A stretch of 64,000 nt of DNA. Origin: Agrobacterium cavarae. GTDB lineage: Bacteria; Pseudomonadota; Alphaproteobacteria; Rhizobiales; Rhizobiaceae. The notes beneath the pieces are model-generated. The model searched no databases, was not told the DNA's origin, and worked only from the letters and a program-made list of their open reading frames with translations. Location: NCBI RefSeq assembly GCF_004310285.1, contig NZ_SISF01000023.1, forward strand, positions 372,001-436,000, given 5' to 3'. This document shows, piece by piece, positions 45,042 to 55,352 of this stretch. A program made the position numbers and the translations under genes. Positions within the stretch are counted from its first letter, which is position 1. Each line of letters opens with the position of its first letter.

Positions 45042-46337
45042 TCAAAACCTGTCCCGTAATGCATACCACGTCAGCGCCAGGAACAGGAGTGGCGCCCTCA
45101 GCGATGCACCACCCGGGAAGGATGGAACATCGAGCGCAGCGAACTGATCGAGTGCCTTGTCCTTACTGATCACCATATCGGCGTAAAGCTTGCCGCAGTA
45201 GTTGGAGAGCATCACACCATGTCCGGAATAGCCGCCGATGGAAAGCACACCCGGCATGACGTCGCGCACGAAGGGCTGGCGTGTCAGCGTAATGCCGACG
45301 GACCCACCCCAGGCATGGGTCATCTCGATATTCGCAAGCGCGGGGTAGATTTCCGAAATCTGCTTGCGGATATGCTTGGAAATGTCGCGTGGCGAGTCTG
45401 CCGTATAGGCTTCCCGCCCGCCGAATAGCAGGCGGTTGTCCGGCGTCTTGCGAAAGTAGCGCACCACGAAGCGTGAATCCGCCACCGCTTCCTTGTCCGG
45501 AATGATCGATGGAAACTGATCGAGCGGTGCTGTCGCCCCGATGAAGGAGCGGATCGGCATCACATGCGCCGCGGTGACCGGCTCCAGATTGCCGATATAG
45601 GCATTGGTCGCAATCAGCACTCGGGTTGCGGTGATCGTACCAGACGGCGTTTCGATCAGCGTCTTGCCGCCGGACTGGCGGATAGATTTGGCCGGTGTCA
45701 TTTCGAAGATGTCGGCACCCGCCGCTTTCGTAGCCTTCGCCAGTCCCACGAGAAGTTTCAGGGGGTGAATATGACCGGTGCCGGTGTCGCGCACGCCGCA
45801 ATGATAATGCGACGATCCCAGCCGATCTGCGGTTTCTGCCTTCTCCATGAAGGCAATTTCCTCATAGCCGTAGCGGCCCACCATGGCCTCGACGCTATCA
45901 CGATAGCTCTTTTCATAGGCACGCTTATGTGAGACGTTCAACTGCCCCGGCTGGAACTCCATGTCGATCTGGTTGTCGCGGGCAAAGTCGAGCACATAGT
46001 GCTTGGCGTTTTCCGCGAGATCGAACAGCGCCTTGGAGCGCTCAAAGCCGATCTTTTCTTCAAGCTCGTCCGGCCAGGCGCGCTGACCGGTGCCGAACTG
46101 TCCGCCATTGCGCCCCGACGCGCCATCGCCAAACCGATGGGCCTCGATCAGAGTGACGGCAATGCCGGCGCGCGCCAGATTATAGGCCGCCTGAAGGCCG
46201 GTGAAGCCGCCGCCGATAATGGCGACATCGACCGTGCGCGAGCCATCCATCGTCGGATACTCCGGACGCTCCGCAACAGTCTCCTGATACCATGAAACGC
46301 CCGGCGCTATCGGGCTCTGCCATGCCATATCGCTCAC
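45042..46337 (-). CDS. puuB: FAD-dependent oxidoreductase, gamma-glutamylputrescine oxidase-like
   Basis: 431 residues of the DAO/OrdL family. The FAD Rossmann motif is VDVAIIGGGFTGLQAAYNLARAGIAVTLIEA near residues 34-64, followed by GASGRNGGQFGTGQRAW and the late GGYSGHGVMLSNYCGKLYADM. PuuB oxidises gamma-glutamylputrescine. The assignment is supported by the glutamine-synthetase-like gene one base upstream, which is the usual puuA partner. Other substrates such as other N-glutamyl amines cannot be excluded. It is transcribed with the gene at 46339. Confidence 0.8.
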   Translation of the reverse strand: MSDMAWQSPIAPGVSWYQETVAERPEYPTMDGSRTVDVAIIGGGFTGLQAAYNLARAGIAVTLIEAHRFGDGASGRNGGQFGTGQRAWPDELEEKIGFERSKALFDLAENAKHYVLDFARDNQIDMEFQPGQLNVSHKRAYEKSYRDSVEAMVGRYGYEEIAFMEKAETADRLGSSHYHCGVRDTGTGHIHPLKLLVGLAKATKAAGADIFEMTPAKSIRQSGGKTLIETPSGTITATRVLIATNAYIGNLEPVTAAHVMPIRSFIGATAPLDQFPSIIPDKEAVADSRFVVRYFRKTPDNRLLFGGREAYTADSPRDISKHIRKQISEIYPALANIEMTHAWGGSVGITLTRQPFVRDVMPGVLSIGGYSGHGVMLSNYCGKLYADMVISKDKALDQFAALDVPSFPGGASLRAPLLFLALTWYALRDRF

Positions 46338-46338
46338 C

Positions 46339-47775
46339 TCACACGTTCAGCAGCAGGAACTCGCGCTCCCATGGGCTGATCACCTGCATGAAGGTTTCGA
46401 ACTCGCCGCGCTTCAGGCCGGCATAAAGACCGACGAACTCGTTGCCGAAGATGCGTTCGAACTGCTGCTCCTGTTCCAGAAGTGCGACGGCTTCGAGCAG
46501 ACCGCGTGGAAGCTCGATGGAGCCTTCATTGGCGGTCTCGTAGGTCGGCTCCGTCGGTTCGATATTGTTCATGATGCCAAGCCAGCCGCAGCCGAGCGAT
46601 GCGGCAAGCGCGAGATACGGATTGGCATCCGAACTCGGCAGCCGGTTTTCCACGCGCCGTGCCTGCGGTCCGGAAATCGGCACGCGAAACGCCGTGGTGC
46701 GGTTGTCGTAACCCCAGGCATTGTTCACCGGGCAGGCCATATCCGGCGTCAGGCGACGATAGGAGTTCACGTAAGGCGCCAGCATCACCAACGCGTTCGG
46801 CACATAGCGCTGCATGCCGCCGACGAAGGAGAAGAACTCTTTAGACGGGGTGCCATCCTTGTTGGAAAACACGTTCTGGCCCGTCTCGATATCGATGACG
46901 GACTGGTGGATGTGCATGGCCGAACCGGGCTGAGCCTGCATGGGCTTTGCCATGAAGGTGGCGTAGATGCCATGTTTCAGCGCGGCTTCGCGAATGGTAC
47001 GCTTGAAGAGAAACACCTGATCGGCAAGCTCGACCGGATCGCCATGGCGCAGGTTGATTTCCAGCTGCGCCGGCCCCTCTTCATGAATGAGGGTGTCGAT
47101 TTCCAGACCCTGCTTTTCCGAGAAATGATAGATATCGTCGATCAATTCGTCGAATTCGTTGATGCCGGCAATCGAATAGCTCTGGCCGCCAACGATGGAG
47201 CGACCGGAACGACCCTTTGGCGGATGCAGCGGATAATCCGGGTCGTCATTCATCGCCACGAGATAGAACTCGATTTCCGGCGCGACCACCGGCTTCCAGC
47301 CCTTGTCCTGATAAAGAGACAGCACATTCTTCAAGACGTTGCGCGGCGTGTAGGAAACGGGTTTGCCTTCCTGGTCCACGACATCACAGATGACCTGTGC
47401 GGTCGGATCGCTTTCCCACGGTACGACGGAGAGGGTGGAGAGATCGGGCACCAGCTTGAGATCACTGTCGCGCGGCTCATAGCGGAAATTTGCGGTCTCG
47501 TCCGGATAGTCGCCGGAAATCGTATGACGATAGAGCGCGGAGGGCAGCGCCAGCGAGGTGTCGCCCGTGAACTTTGCCGTCGGCATCATCTTGCCGCGTG
47601 CAACGCCTGCCAGATCGGGAGTGATGCATTCGATGTCTTCGATCCCGCGAACCTTCAGCCATTGCGCCGCTTCGCGCCATGTGGAGACGCCGCGGGTAGA
47701 GGAGAGTTCAACGGGTGGTTTCTTCGCCATGGTTGCCGGTTTCTTCGGGCGGAGCATGGTTTTCTTGGGGGGCAT
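46339..47775 (-). CDS. puuA: Glutamine synthetase family protein, gamma-glutamylputrescine synthetase-like
   Basis: 478 residues of the glutamine synthetase fold (GVARGKMMPTAKF at the start of the catalytic region; VVAPEIEFYLVAMNDDP, HEEGPAQLEINLRHGDPVELAD, AQPGSAMHIHQSVIDIETGQNVF, RVPISGPQARRVENRLPSSDANPYLALAASL). It is not a GlnA: it lacks the adenylylation-site tyrosine region and is paired with a PuuB-like oxidase. It probably ligates glutamate to putrescine. The first 20 residues (MPPKKTMLRPKKPATMAKK) are basic and poorly conserved; a start at MAKKPPVELSS is plausible. Confidence 0.83.
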   Translation of the reverse strand: MPPKKTMLRPKKPATMAKKPPVELSSTRGVSTWREAAQWLKVRGIEDIECITPDLAGVARGKMMPTAKFTGDTSLALPSALYRHTISGDYPDETANFRYEPRDSDLKLVPDLSTLSVVPWESDPTAQVICDVVDQEGKPVSYTPRNVLKNVLSLYQDKGWKPVVAPEIEFYLVAMNDDPDYPLHPPKGRSGRSIVGGQSYSIAGINEFDELIDDIYHFSEKQGLEIDTLIHEEGPAQLEINLRHGDPVELADQVFLFKRTIREAALKHGIYATFMAKPMQAQPGSAMHIHQSVIDIETGQNVFSNKDGTPSKEFFSFVGGMQRYVPNALVMLAPYVNSYRRLTPDMACPVNNAWGYDNRTTAFRVPISGPQARRVENRLPSSDANPYLALAASLGCGWLGIMNNIEPTEPTYETANEGSIELPRGLLEAVALLEQEQQFERIFGNEFVGLYAGLKRGEFETFMQVISPWEREFLLLNV

Positions 47776-47902
47776 AAATCACCGGTGTCTGTTTCGACTG
47801 GGGGCATAATAGTCAGACTTTGACAATTGGCGAGAGGGGAATGCGCATTGACAAGAAGCCTGACTTCGAAAAGAGGGAGTGCAACAAGGATAAGGAAAAT
47901 CC

Positions 47903-49087
47903 ATGACGGAAAAATGTGATGTGCTGATTTTGGGCGCGGGCGCCGCAGGCATGATGTGCGCCATCCGTGCCGGTCAGCGCGGCCGCTCCGTCATCATCCT
48001 CGACCATGCCAAGGCGCCGGGAGAGAAAATCCGCATCTCCGGGGGCGGGCGCTGCAACTTTACCAACATCCACGCCGGGCCGAAGAACTACCTGTCGCAA
48101 AACCCGCATTTCGCCAAATCGGCGCTCGCCCGCTACACCCCGCGCGATTTTCTCGATCTGGTGGAGAAGCACAAGATCGCCTGGCACGAGAAGACGCTCG
48201 GCCAACTCTTCTGCGACGACAGCGCCAAAGACATCATTCGCATGTTGCTGACGGAGATGCAGGCTGTGGGTGCCAAGCTGCGGCTACAGACTGAGATCAC
48301 ATCGGTCGAGGGCGTGGCAACAGGCGGCTTCCGCGTGGCGACTTCGCAAGGAGTGATCGAGGCAAAGAGCCTGGTCGTTGCCACCGGCGGTAAGTCGATC
48401 CCCAAGATGGGCTCCACTGGCTTTGCTTACAAACTTGCCGAGCAATTCGGGCTCCCTTTGGTCGAGCCGCGTCCCGGTCTGGTGCCGCTAACACTCGATC
48501 CGTCGCAGTTGGAGCGGCTGTCGCCCCTCTCCGGCGTTGCGGTCCCGGCGGATATCTCACACGAGAAAACCACGTTTCGCGAAGCGCTGCTTTTCACCCA
48601 CCGCGGCTTGAGTGGTCCTTCCATTTTGCAGATCTCATCCTATTGGCGGGAAGGCGATGCCATTCGCCTGAAGCTCGAGCCCGAACAGGACATTGCTGAG
48701 AAGCTGAAGGCTGCCAAGAAAGCCAATGGCCGTCAATCCGCCCAGACGGCGCTCGGCGAGATTTTGCCGAAGCGGCTTGCGCAATATCTGGTGGAGCAAT
48801 CGGGCCTCACCAGCCATCTTGCCGACCTTTCCGACAAGGCGCTGATGGCGCTCGCAGCAAGCGCGCAGGACTGGCAGATCAGGCCATCTGGCTCGGAAGG
48901 ATACCGCACCGCCGAGGTCACGCTCGGCGGCGTCGACACCGGTCATCTCGACTCCAGAACCATGCAGGCCAAAGCTGTTTCGGGGCTCTATTTCATCGGT
49001 GAAGGTGTGGATGTTACGGGGTGGCTCGGTGGCTATAATTTCCAGTGGGCCTGGGCATCCGGTTACGCTGCGGGAGAGTCCGTTTAG
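47903..49087 (+). CDS. BaiN/HI0933-family flavoprotein oxidoreductase
   Basis: 394 residues. It begins MTEKCDVLILGAGAAGMMCAIRAGQRG, an FAD-binding fold, then has APGEKIRISGGGRCNFTNIHAGP, the hallmark of the HI0933/YhiN family. It ends with GLYFIGEGVDVTGWLGGYNFQWAWASGYAAGES, the second family signature. Some members reduce bile-acid intermediates (BaiN), but in proteobacteria the substrate is generally unknown. AAGGATAAGG precedes the ATG. It is divergent from puuA. Confidence 0.88.
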   Translation: MTEKCDVLILGAGAAGMMCAIRAGQRGRSVIILDHAKAPGEKIRISGGGRCNFTNIHAGPKNYLSQNPHFAKSALARYTPRDFLDLVEKHKIAWHEKTLGQLFCDDSAKDIIRMLLTEMQAVGAKLRLQTEITSVEGVATGGFRVATSQGVIEAKSLVVATGGKSIPKMGSTGFAYKLAEQFGLPLVEPRPGLVPLTLDPSQLERLSPLSGVAVPADISHEKTTFREALLFTHRGLSGPSILQISSYWREGDAIRLKLEPEQDIAEKLKAAKKANGRQSAQTALGEILPKRLAQYLVEQSGLTSHLADLSDKALMALAASAQDWQIRPSGSEGYRTAEVTLGGVDTGHLDSRTMQAKAVSGLYFIGEGVDVTGWLGGYNFQWAWASGYAAGESV

Positions 49088-49329
49088 GAAAAGTCCGGCC
49101 AGCCTGTGTCCGCCGAACTTTGCCCAAACGGCTTCCCCTGACGCATTCTGAGTGCAAAGCGGAAACCACTCTTGCCAGAAATGCTGCAACGCGGCGATGC
49201 TTTAACATCTTGTTAAGAGACGCGAGTCATGCTGACCTCTATGCCAGCACAACGCGAGTTGGAACATGAGGTCTCGCTGGACGCCGGAACCCGGCATTGA
49301 TCGGTCAAGTTTTTCGTTGGAAGCCGCTC

Positions 49330-49461
49330 ATGATGATGTCCAGAAATCGCGCCCGCGCCGTCGCTATTGCCCGCACGCGCAATGACAACCTCCTCATTAC
49401 CTTTCGCCTCAGCCTGATCGCGGCTGGCGCTCTGGCTACTCTCCTGGCGCTCCTGTTCTGA
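49330..49461 (+). CDS. Putative 43-residue single-pass membrane peptide
   Basis: A short frame starting with three consecutive ATG codons (MMMSRNRARAVAIARTRND), then one hydrophobic segment (LSLIAAGALATLLALLF) reaching to the stop. A basic head followed by a tail-anchor fits a small inner-membrane protein. There is no clear ribosome-binding site and no family is recognised, so it could be spurious. A strong hairpin follows at 49494. The 242 bases before it hold no other frame I can support. Confidence 0.35.
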   Translation: MMMSRNRARAVAIARTRNDNLLITFRLSLIAAGALATLLALLF

Positions 49462-49493
49462 ACAAGCCTACCAGCTCGTAGAATGAGGTGAAA

Positions 49494-49513
49494 CCGGACG
49501 GTTTCCCGTCCGG
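49494..49513. terminator. Bidirectional hairpin terminator
   Basis: CCGGACGG (49494-49501), loop TTTC, CCGTCCGG (49506-49513): eight perfect pairs. On the minus strand it is followed by TTTCACC and lies 10 bases after the stop of the 81-residue gene, for which it is the likely terminator. Confidence 0.7.
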
Positions 49514-49523
49514 CTCAAGTTGA

Positions 49524-49769
49524 TTAGGCCGCAGCCTTGCTCTGCGCGACGATAACCGGGATCAGCAGATCGCCCCAGTTTCCGTCGCCGCCATGGTGGC
49601 GGGCCGAGCGGACGAGTTCGACGGAGATCCCTGCCTCGACCGCATTCATGACCGCTTGGTTGAGGCGGTGCAGGTCGTTTGCCAGCATACGAATGGCAGC
49701 CTGTTGGTCCTGCGTCATGGCAGAGGACTGTTCTTCTGCCCGTTCTCTAACTCTCGAAATCGAAGCCAT
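49524..49769 (-). CDS. Hypothetical 81-residue protein next to aceA
   Basis: MASISRVRERAEEQSSAMTQDQQAAIRMLANDLHRLNQAVMNAVEAGISVELVRSARHH...: a soluble, mostly helical protein. GAGGAGG stands seven bases before the ATG, a strong ribosome-binding site. It lies 102 bases downstream of the aceA stop on the same strand and ends in a good terminator, so it may be expressed with aceA. No family recognised. Confidence 0.65.
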   Translation of the reverse strand: MASISRVRERAEEQSSAMTQDQQAAIRMLANDLHRLNQAVMNAVEAGISVELVRSARHHGGDGNWGDLLIPVIVAQSKAAA

Positions 49770-49871
49770 TGTCTTTCCTCCTCAAAGAGCATGCCGCGCA
49801 AAGCTGTTGAGCGGTTTGCGGATAACGACATGCGTTAACAAAAGTACCTGAAGCGTTTCACACTTCCGATG

Positions 49872-51161
<1,290 letters not shown>

Positions 51162-51328
51162 ATCTCTCTCCCATGTCTGTGTGCTGTCACTTCCCGCTGC
51201 TTCTGCGTTGGATCGATAACAGCGATCTGATGTGACTGAATTTACATTTATCGGTTTTCCGTGGCTAGATAAAAAGGAAAAACAGTGACTTGAAACGGGT
51301 TATGCTGTATCGTCTTTGACAGAATGTC

Positions 51329-51354
51329 TTTGTAAAAATGTAAAATTTGTAAAA
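51329..51354. promoter_or_regulatory. Repeated TTTGTAAAA boxes between aceA and its divergent regulator
   Basis: TTTGTAAAA occurs at 51329-51337 and 51346-51354, 17 bases apart, in the 240-base divergent gap, about 50-70 bases before the regulator's start. RamB and PrpR of actinobacteria, the same regulator family, bind boxes with a TTTGCAAA core, so these are candidate sites for the divergent ScfR-like protein. The link is inference. Confidence 0.5.
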
Positions 51355-51401
51355 GAGAAGAACTCTGGTCGTTTGTGAGCTTTTGTCAAAGGGGAGGGAT
51401 G

Positions 51402-52820
51402 ATGGCGGAAACCAAGATCTTTGCAGGGCCGCGCGTGCGCCGGGTGCGAAACGGCTTGGGCCTGACGCAGACCGCCATGGCGGAAGCGCTGTCAATCTCA
51501 CCTTCCTATCTCAATCTGATCGAGCGCAACCAGCGTCCCTTGACGGTGCAACTGCTGCTGAAACTCGCCTCAGTCTACAAGGTCGATCTCGACGATCTGC
51601 AGGGGGAAAGCGGCGGCACCGCCAGCCAGTTACGGGAGATCTTCGCCGATCCGCTGCTGGCAGGGGAAATTCCCTCGCCACAGGAACTTGTCGAAGTGGC
51701 CGAAGCCGCACCCAACGCCGCCATGGGTGTGGTCAAGCTCTACCGGGCCTACAGCGAACAGGCCAAGCGCCTTAGCGATCTCTCCGACCTTCTGGCGCGC
51801 GAGGGCCATCAGACGACCCTGTCGGCCACACGCCTGCCGATCGACGAGGTCCGGCAGATATTCGAAAGCAGGCCTGCCCATTTCGCTCTTCTGGATGGCG
51901 CGGCGGAGAGCTTTCATACTGCACTCGGAGCGAGCGACGATCTGGCATCGGCTTTGAAATCCTGGTTGCAGAAGAACCACGGCATCATCGTGCGCAGCCT
52001 GCCGGTCCATGTCATGCCGAATCTGCGTCGCCGGTATGACCGGCACTCCATGCGTCTTTTTCTGTCCGAGCGGCTTTCGATGCATGACCAGCTTCGGGAA
52101 CTGGCGATGGAAGTGTCTTTGCTCGCGCTGACGGATGAAATCTCGCAGGAGTTGGAGGCGCTTGCGCTTTCAAATGAAGAAGCAAAGCGCATCGCTCGTT
52201 TTGAACTCGCGCGCTATGCCGCCCACGCTTTGATGATGCCCTATGCTGCCTACCTGGCTGCGGCCCAGCGGGCGCGCTACGATATCGACGTGCTGCGCGC
52301 GCGCTTCAATGTCTCCTTCGAACAGGCAGCCAATCGTCTTGTCTCATTGGCAAAGCCTGGATCGTCGGCAGTTCCCTTCTTCATGATGGAAACCGACAGT
52401 GCCGGAAACCGCTTTCGCAAGGCCGGCGCGCAGGGCTTTCCGCAGGCGAAATTCGGTGGTCTCTGTCCTAGGCTCAATCTTCATGCGGCCTTCGCCCAGC
52501 CTGGGCAGATACTGGTTGAGAGTACGGAAATGCCGGACGGCGCTTCCTACATCACCATCTCACGCACGCTCGAAGGACCTCAGGCCGGTTTCGGGGAACG
52601 GGTGCGCCGTACGGCTCTGATGATCGTGACAGAAACGGCGCACGCAAAGGATATCGTCTATGGCGAAGCGCTCTCTGCTTCGGCCAGTGCAGTTGCCATC
52701 GGACCGTCCTGCAGGTTGTGCGAAAGACAGGGCTGCCTGTCGCGAGCGGAGGCACCGCTGACACGTCCGCTCGGTCTCGATGAAATGGTGACGGGCCTCA
52801 GCGTCTTCGATTTTCAATAA
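51402..52820 (+). CDS. ScfR/RamB-type transcriptional regulator (short-chain fatty acyl type)
   Basis: 472 residues from the ATG at 51402 (an ATG at 51399 abuts the GGGGAGGG site). An XRE helix-turn-helix lies at about 8-62 (VRRVRNGLGLTQTAMAEALSISPSYLNLIERNQRPLTVQLLLKLA). An IrrE/ImmA-like middle domain follows, with a degenerate metal motif (FELARYAAHALMMPY) as usual in this family, and a C-terminal DUF2083-type domain with a cysteine cluster (CRLCERQGCLSRAEAP). Relatives (RamB, PrpR) sense acyl-CoA status and control glyoxylate and propionate genes. Divergence from aceA fits such a role. Confidence 0.85.
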   Translation: MAETKIFAGPRVRRVRNGLGLTQTAMAEALSISPSYLNLIERNQRPLTVQLLLKLASVYKVDLDDLQGESGGTASQLREIFADPLLAGEIPSPQELVEVAEAAPNAAMGVVKLYRAYSEQAKRLSDLSDLLAREGHQTTLSATRLPIDEVRQIFESRPAHFALLDGAAESFHTALGASDDLASALKSWLQKNHGIIVRSLPVHVMPNLRRRYDRHSMRLFLSERLSMHDQLRELAMEVSLLALTDEISQELEALALSNEEAKRIARFELARYAAHALMMPYAAYLAAAQRARYDIDVLRARFNVSFEQAANRLVSLAKPGSSAVPFFMMETDSAGNRFRKAGAQGFPQAKFGGLCPRLNLHAAFAQPGQILVESTEMPDGASYITISRTLEGPQAGFGERVRRTALMIVTETAHAKDIVYGEALSASASAVAIGPSCRLCERQGCLSRAEAPLTRPLGLDEMVTGLSVFDFQ

Positions 52821-53005
52821 CTTGGCACGAAAGACGCGCGATGCGGGGCTTTTGCGAAGGCCTAGGGCCGCCGCGCCGAGATGTCATCTGCCTGAAATTT
52901 TCGCACTGCACATTTCTGCTTGCGGAGGGTGATTTTCCTTCTTAGTCTCTGCCAAAACAAAGGGGTTTGCGCAGTTTCTCGTCATGCGCCACATCAGGAG
53001 AAATC

Positions 53006-54103
53006 ATGAGTTATCGATCGCTTCGTTTCACCCTGGCTTTTGCCACGGCCGTTCTTTCTGCCGGCGCTGCCTTTGCCCAGGAAAAGGTCGTCCACGTCTA
53101 TAACTGGTCCGACTATATCGACCCTTCGATCCTTGAGGACTTTACCAAGGAGACGGGCATCAAGGTCGTCTACGACGTTTATGACGGCAACGAAGTTCTG
53201 GAAACGAAGCTCTTGGCGGGAAATTCCGGCTATGATGTCGTGGCCCCCACATCACCCTTCCTCGCACGCCAGATCAAGGCGGGCGTGTATCAGAAGCTCG
53301 ACAAGTCCAAGCTTCCGAACCTGAAGAACATGTGGCCGGAAATCACCACGCGTTTGGCGCAGTACGACCCCGGCAACGAATACGCCGTCAACTACATGTG
53401 GGGCACGACCGGCATCGGCTACAATGTCGCCAAGGTGAAGGCGGCTCTCGGTGACGTGAAGGTGGATAGCTGGGACATTCTGTTCAAGCCGGAAAACGCA
53501 ACGAAGCTGCAGTCCTGCGGCATCAATATTCTCGACGCATCGGACGAGACCTTTGCAATTGCCATGAACTATTTGGGCAAGAACCCGGACAGCAAGGAGA
53601 CAGCCGATCTGGAAGCTGGCGGCGATGTCTACAAGGCGATCCGTCCCTATGTGAAGACGTTCAATTCCTCCGCCTATATCGATGAGCTTGCCAATGGCGA
53701 TAGCTGCATCACCATCGGTTGGTCCGGTGACGTGCTGCAGGCCAAAACCCGCGCCGAGGAAGCCAAGAACGGCGTCGAGGTTAACTACGTCATTCCGAAG
53801 GAAGGCACCTATATCTGGATGGACTCCTTCGCCATTCCGGCCGATGCCAAGAATGTCGAAGAGGCGCATGCCTTCATCAACTATATGATGAAGCCGGAAG
53901 TGGCTGCGAAGGCTTCTGACTTTGTTCAATACGCCAACGGTAATCTTGCTTCCCAGGCGCTGATGAATCCGGCGGTTGCGAAGAATCCTTCCGTTTATCC
54001 AGACGAGGCGACGATGAAGAAGCTCTTCACCATCTCGCCATACGGGCCGCGCGAACAGCGCGTTCTGAACCGTATCTGGACCCAGATAAAAACCGGCACC
54101 TGA
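53006..54103 (+). CDS. potF: Putrescine/spermidine ABC transporter, periplasmic binding protein
   Basis: 365 residues from the ATG at 53006 (CAGGAG five bases upstream). Sec signal FTLAFATAVLSAGAAFAQ. The mature part starts KVVHVYNWSDYIDPSILEDFTKETGIKVVYDVYDGNEVLETKLLAGNSGYDVVAP, typical of PotF. Downstream it has NEYAVNYMWGTTGIGYN and GWSGDVLQAKTRAEEAKNGVEVNYVIPKEGT. It captures polyamines, most likely putrescine. A strong stem-loop separates it from potG. Confidence 0.93.
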   Translation: MSYRSLRFTLAFATAVLSAGAAFAQEKVVHVYNWSDYIDPSILEDFTKETGIKVVYDVYDGNEVLETKLLAGNSGYDVVAPTSPFLARQIKAGVYQKLDKSKLPNLKNMWPEITTRLAQYDPGNEYAVNYMWGTTGIGYNVAKVKAALGDVKVDSWDILFKPENATKLQSCGINILDASDETFAIAMNYLGKNPDSKETADLEAGGDVYKAIRPYVKTFNSSAYIDELANGDSCITIGWSGDVLQAKTRAEEAKNGVEVNYVIPKEGTYIWMDSFAIPADAKNVEEAHAFINYMMKPEVAAKASDFVQYANGNLASQALMNPAVAKNPSVYPDEATMKKLFTISPYGPREQRVLNRIWTQIKTGT

Positions 54104-54116
54104 TCGGATTTGGACA

Positions 54117-54147
54117 AAAGGGGCAGGCGGTAACAGCCTGCCCCTTT
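54117..54147 (+). terminator. Intercistronic stem-loop between potF and potG
   Basis: AAAGGGGCAGGC (54117-54128), loop GGTAACA, GCCTGCCCCTTT (54136-54147): twelve perfect pairs ending in TTT, 14 bases after the potF stop. Either it attenuates transcription into potGHI or it stabilises the potF message. Confidence 0.75.
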
Positions 54148-54183
54148 CACGTTCGGCACTCTCGAAAGCAAACAGAGCAGGTC

Positions 54184-55341
54184 ATGGCGAAATCACTCGG
54201 CCCGGTAAAACGCAAATTCTCTCCCTGGACAGATCCATCCTCGGTCCCCTTCATCCGGTTCGAAAACGTGACCAAGCGATTTGGTGATTTCACCGCCGTC
54301 GACAATCTGACGCTGGATATTTACGAGCGCGAATTCTTTTCTCTGCTCGGGCCATCCGGTTGCGGCAAGACAACGCTGATGCGCATGCTGGCGGGCTTTG
54401 AGGAGCCGACCTCGGGGCGTATTCTCCTACAGGGAAAAGACATTTCCGGCGTGCCTCCCTACAAGCGCCCGACCAATATGATGTTTCAGTCCTATGCGCT
54501 GTTCCCACACATGTCGGTGGAGAAGAACATCGCCTTCGGTCTGGAGCAGGACGGCCTGCCGAAAGCTGATATCGCAAACCGCGTCGCGGAGATGCTGCGC
54601 CTCGTCAAGCTTACCGAGTTTGCCAAGCGCAAACCAAGCCAGCTTTCGGGTGGCCAGCGTCAGCGCGTGGCGCTGGCCCGTTCGCTCGCCAAGCGTCCCA
54701 AGGTATTGCTCCTCGATGAGCCGCTCGGCGCTCTCGACAAGAAGCTGCGCGAAGAAACCCAGTTCGAAATCATGGATCTGCAGCAGACGCTCGGCCTCAC
54801 CTTCCTGATCGTCACCCACGACCAGGAGGAGGCGATGACCGTCTCGGACCGTATTGCGGTGATGGACAAGGGCATCGTCGTGCAGGTCGCAACGCCTGCC
54901 GAAATTTACGAGGCGCCGAACAGTCGCTACGTGGCCGACTTCATCGGCGACATCAATATTTTCGAAGCGAAGGTCGAGAGCAAGGCTCCTGCAAACGGCA
55001 AGCCTGCCCAGGTCGTGCTGGATTGCGAAGGTCTGAAGGTGACGGTGGAGCAGGAATGCCAGGCCGCTGTCGGCAGCCAGGTGGCCTTCGCCGTTCGACC
55101 GGAGAAGGTCCGCATCTCGCTCGACGCGCCGGCCGATGAAACGGTGAATGTCGCACATGGCGAGGTTTGGGATATCGGCTACCTCGGCGATTTCTCTATC
55201 TTCATCGTCAAGCTCGATGATGGCCGCATCATGCGTGCCGCCCAGGCCAATGTCTCGCGCCTGGTCGATCGTCCCATCACCTTCGATGACAAGGTCTGGC
55301 TCACCTGGAAATCCGATTCCGGCCTGGTTCTGACGCGATAG
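54184..55341 (+). CDS. potG: Putrescine ABC transporter ATP-binding protein
   Basis: 385 residues. Walker A is LGPSGCGKTTLMRMLAGFEEP, the Q-loop region MMFQSYALFPHMSVEKNIAFGL, the signature LSGGQRQRVALARSLA, and Walker B VLLLDEPLGALDKKLREE, with THDQEEAMTVSDRIAVMD after it. A C-terminal TOBE domain follows (AVRPEKVRISL). The first 25 residues precede the ABC domain, as in PotG. potH starts 11 bases after the stop. Confidence 0.94.
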   Translation: MAKSLGPVKRKFSPWTDPSSVPFIRFENVTKRFGDFTAVDNLTLDIYEREFFSLLGPSGCGKTTLMRMLAGFEEPTSGRILLQGKDISGVPPYKRPTNMMFQSYALFPHMSVEKNIAFGLEQDGLPKADIANRVAEMLRLVKLTEFAKRKPSQLSGGQRQRVALARSLAKRPKVLLLDEPLGALDKKLREETQFEIMDLQQTLGLTFLIVTHDQEEAMTVSDRIAVMDKGIVVQVATPAEIYEAPNSRYVADFIGDINIFEAKVESKAPANGKPAQVVLDCEGLKVTVEQECQAAVGSQVAFAVRPEKVRISLDAPADETVNVAHGEVWDIGYLGDFSIFIVKLDDGRIMRAAQANVSRLVDRPITFDDKVWLTWKSDSGLVLTR

Positions 55342-55352
55342 GAGAGCGACAA

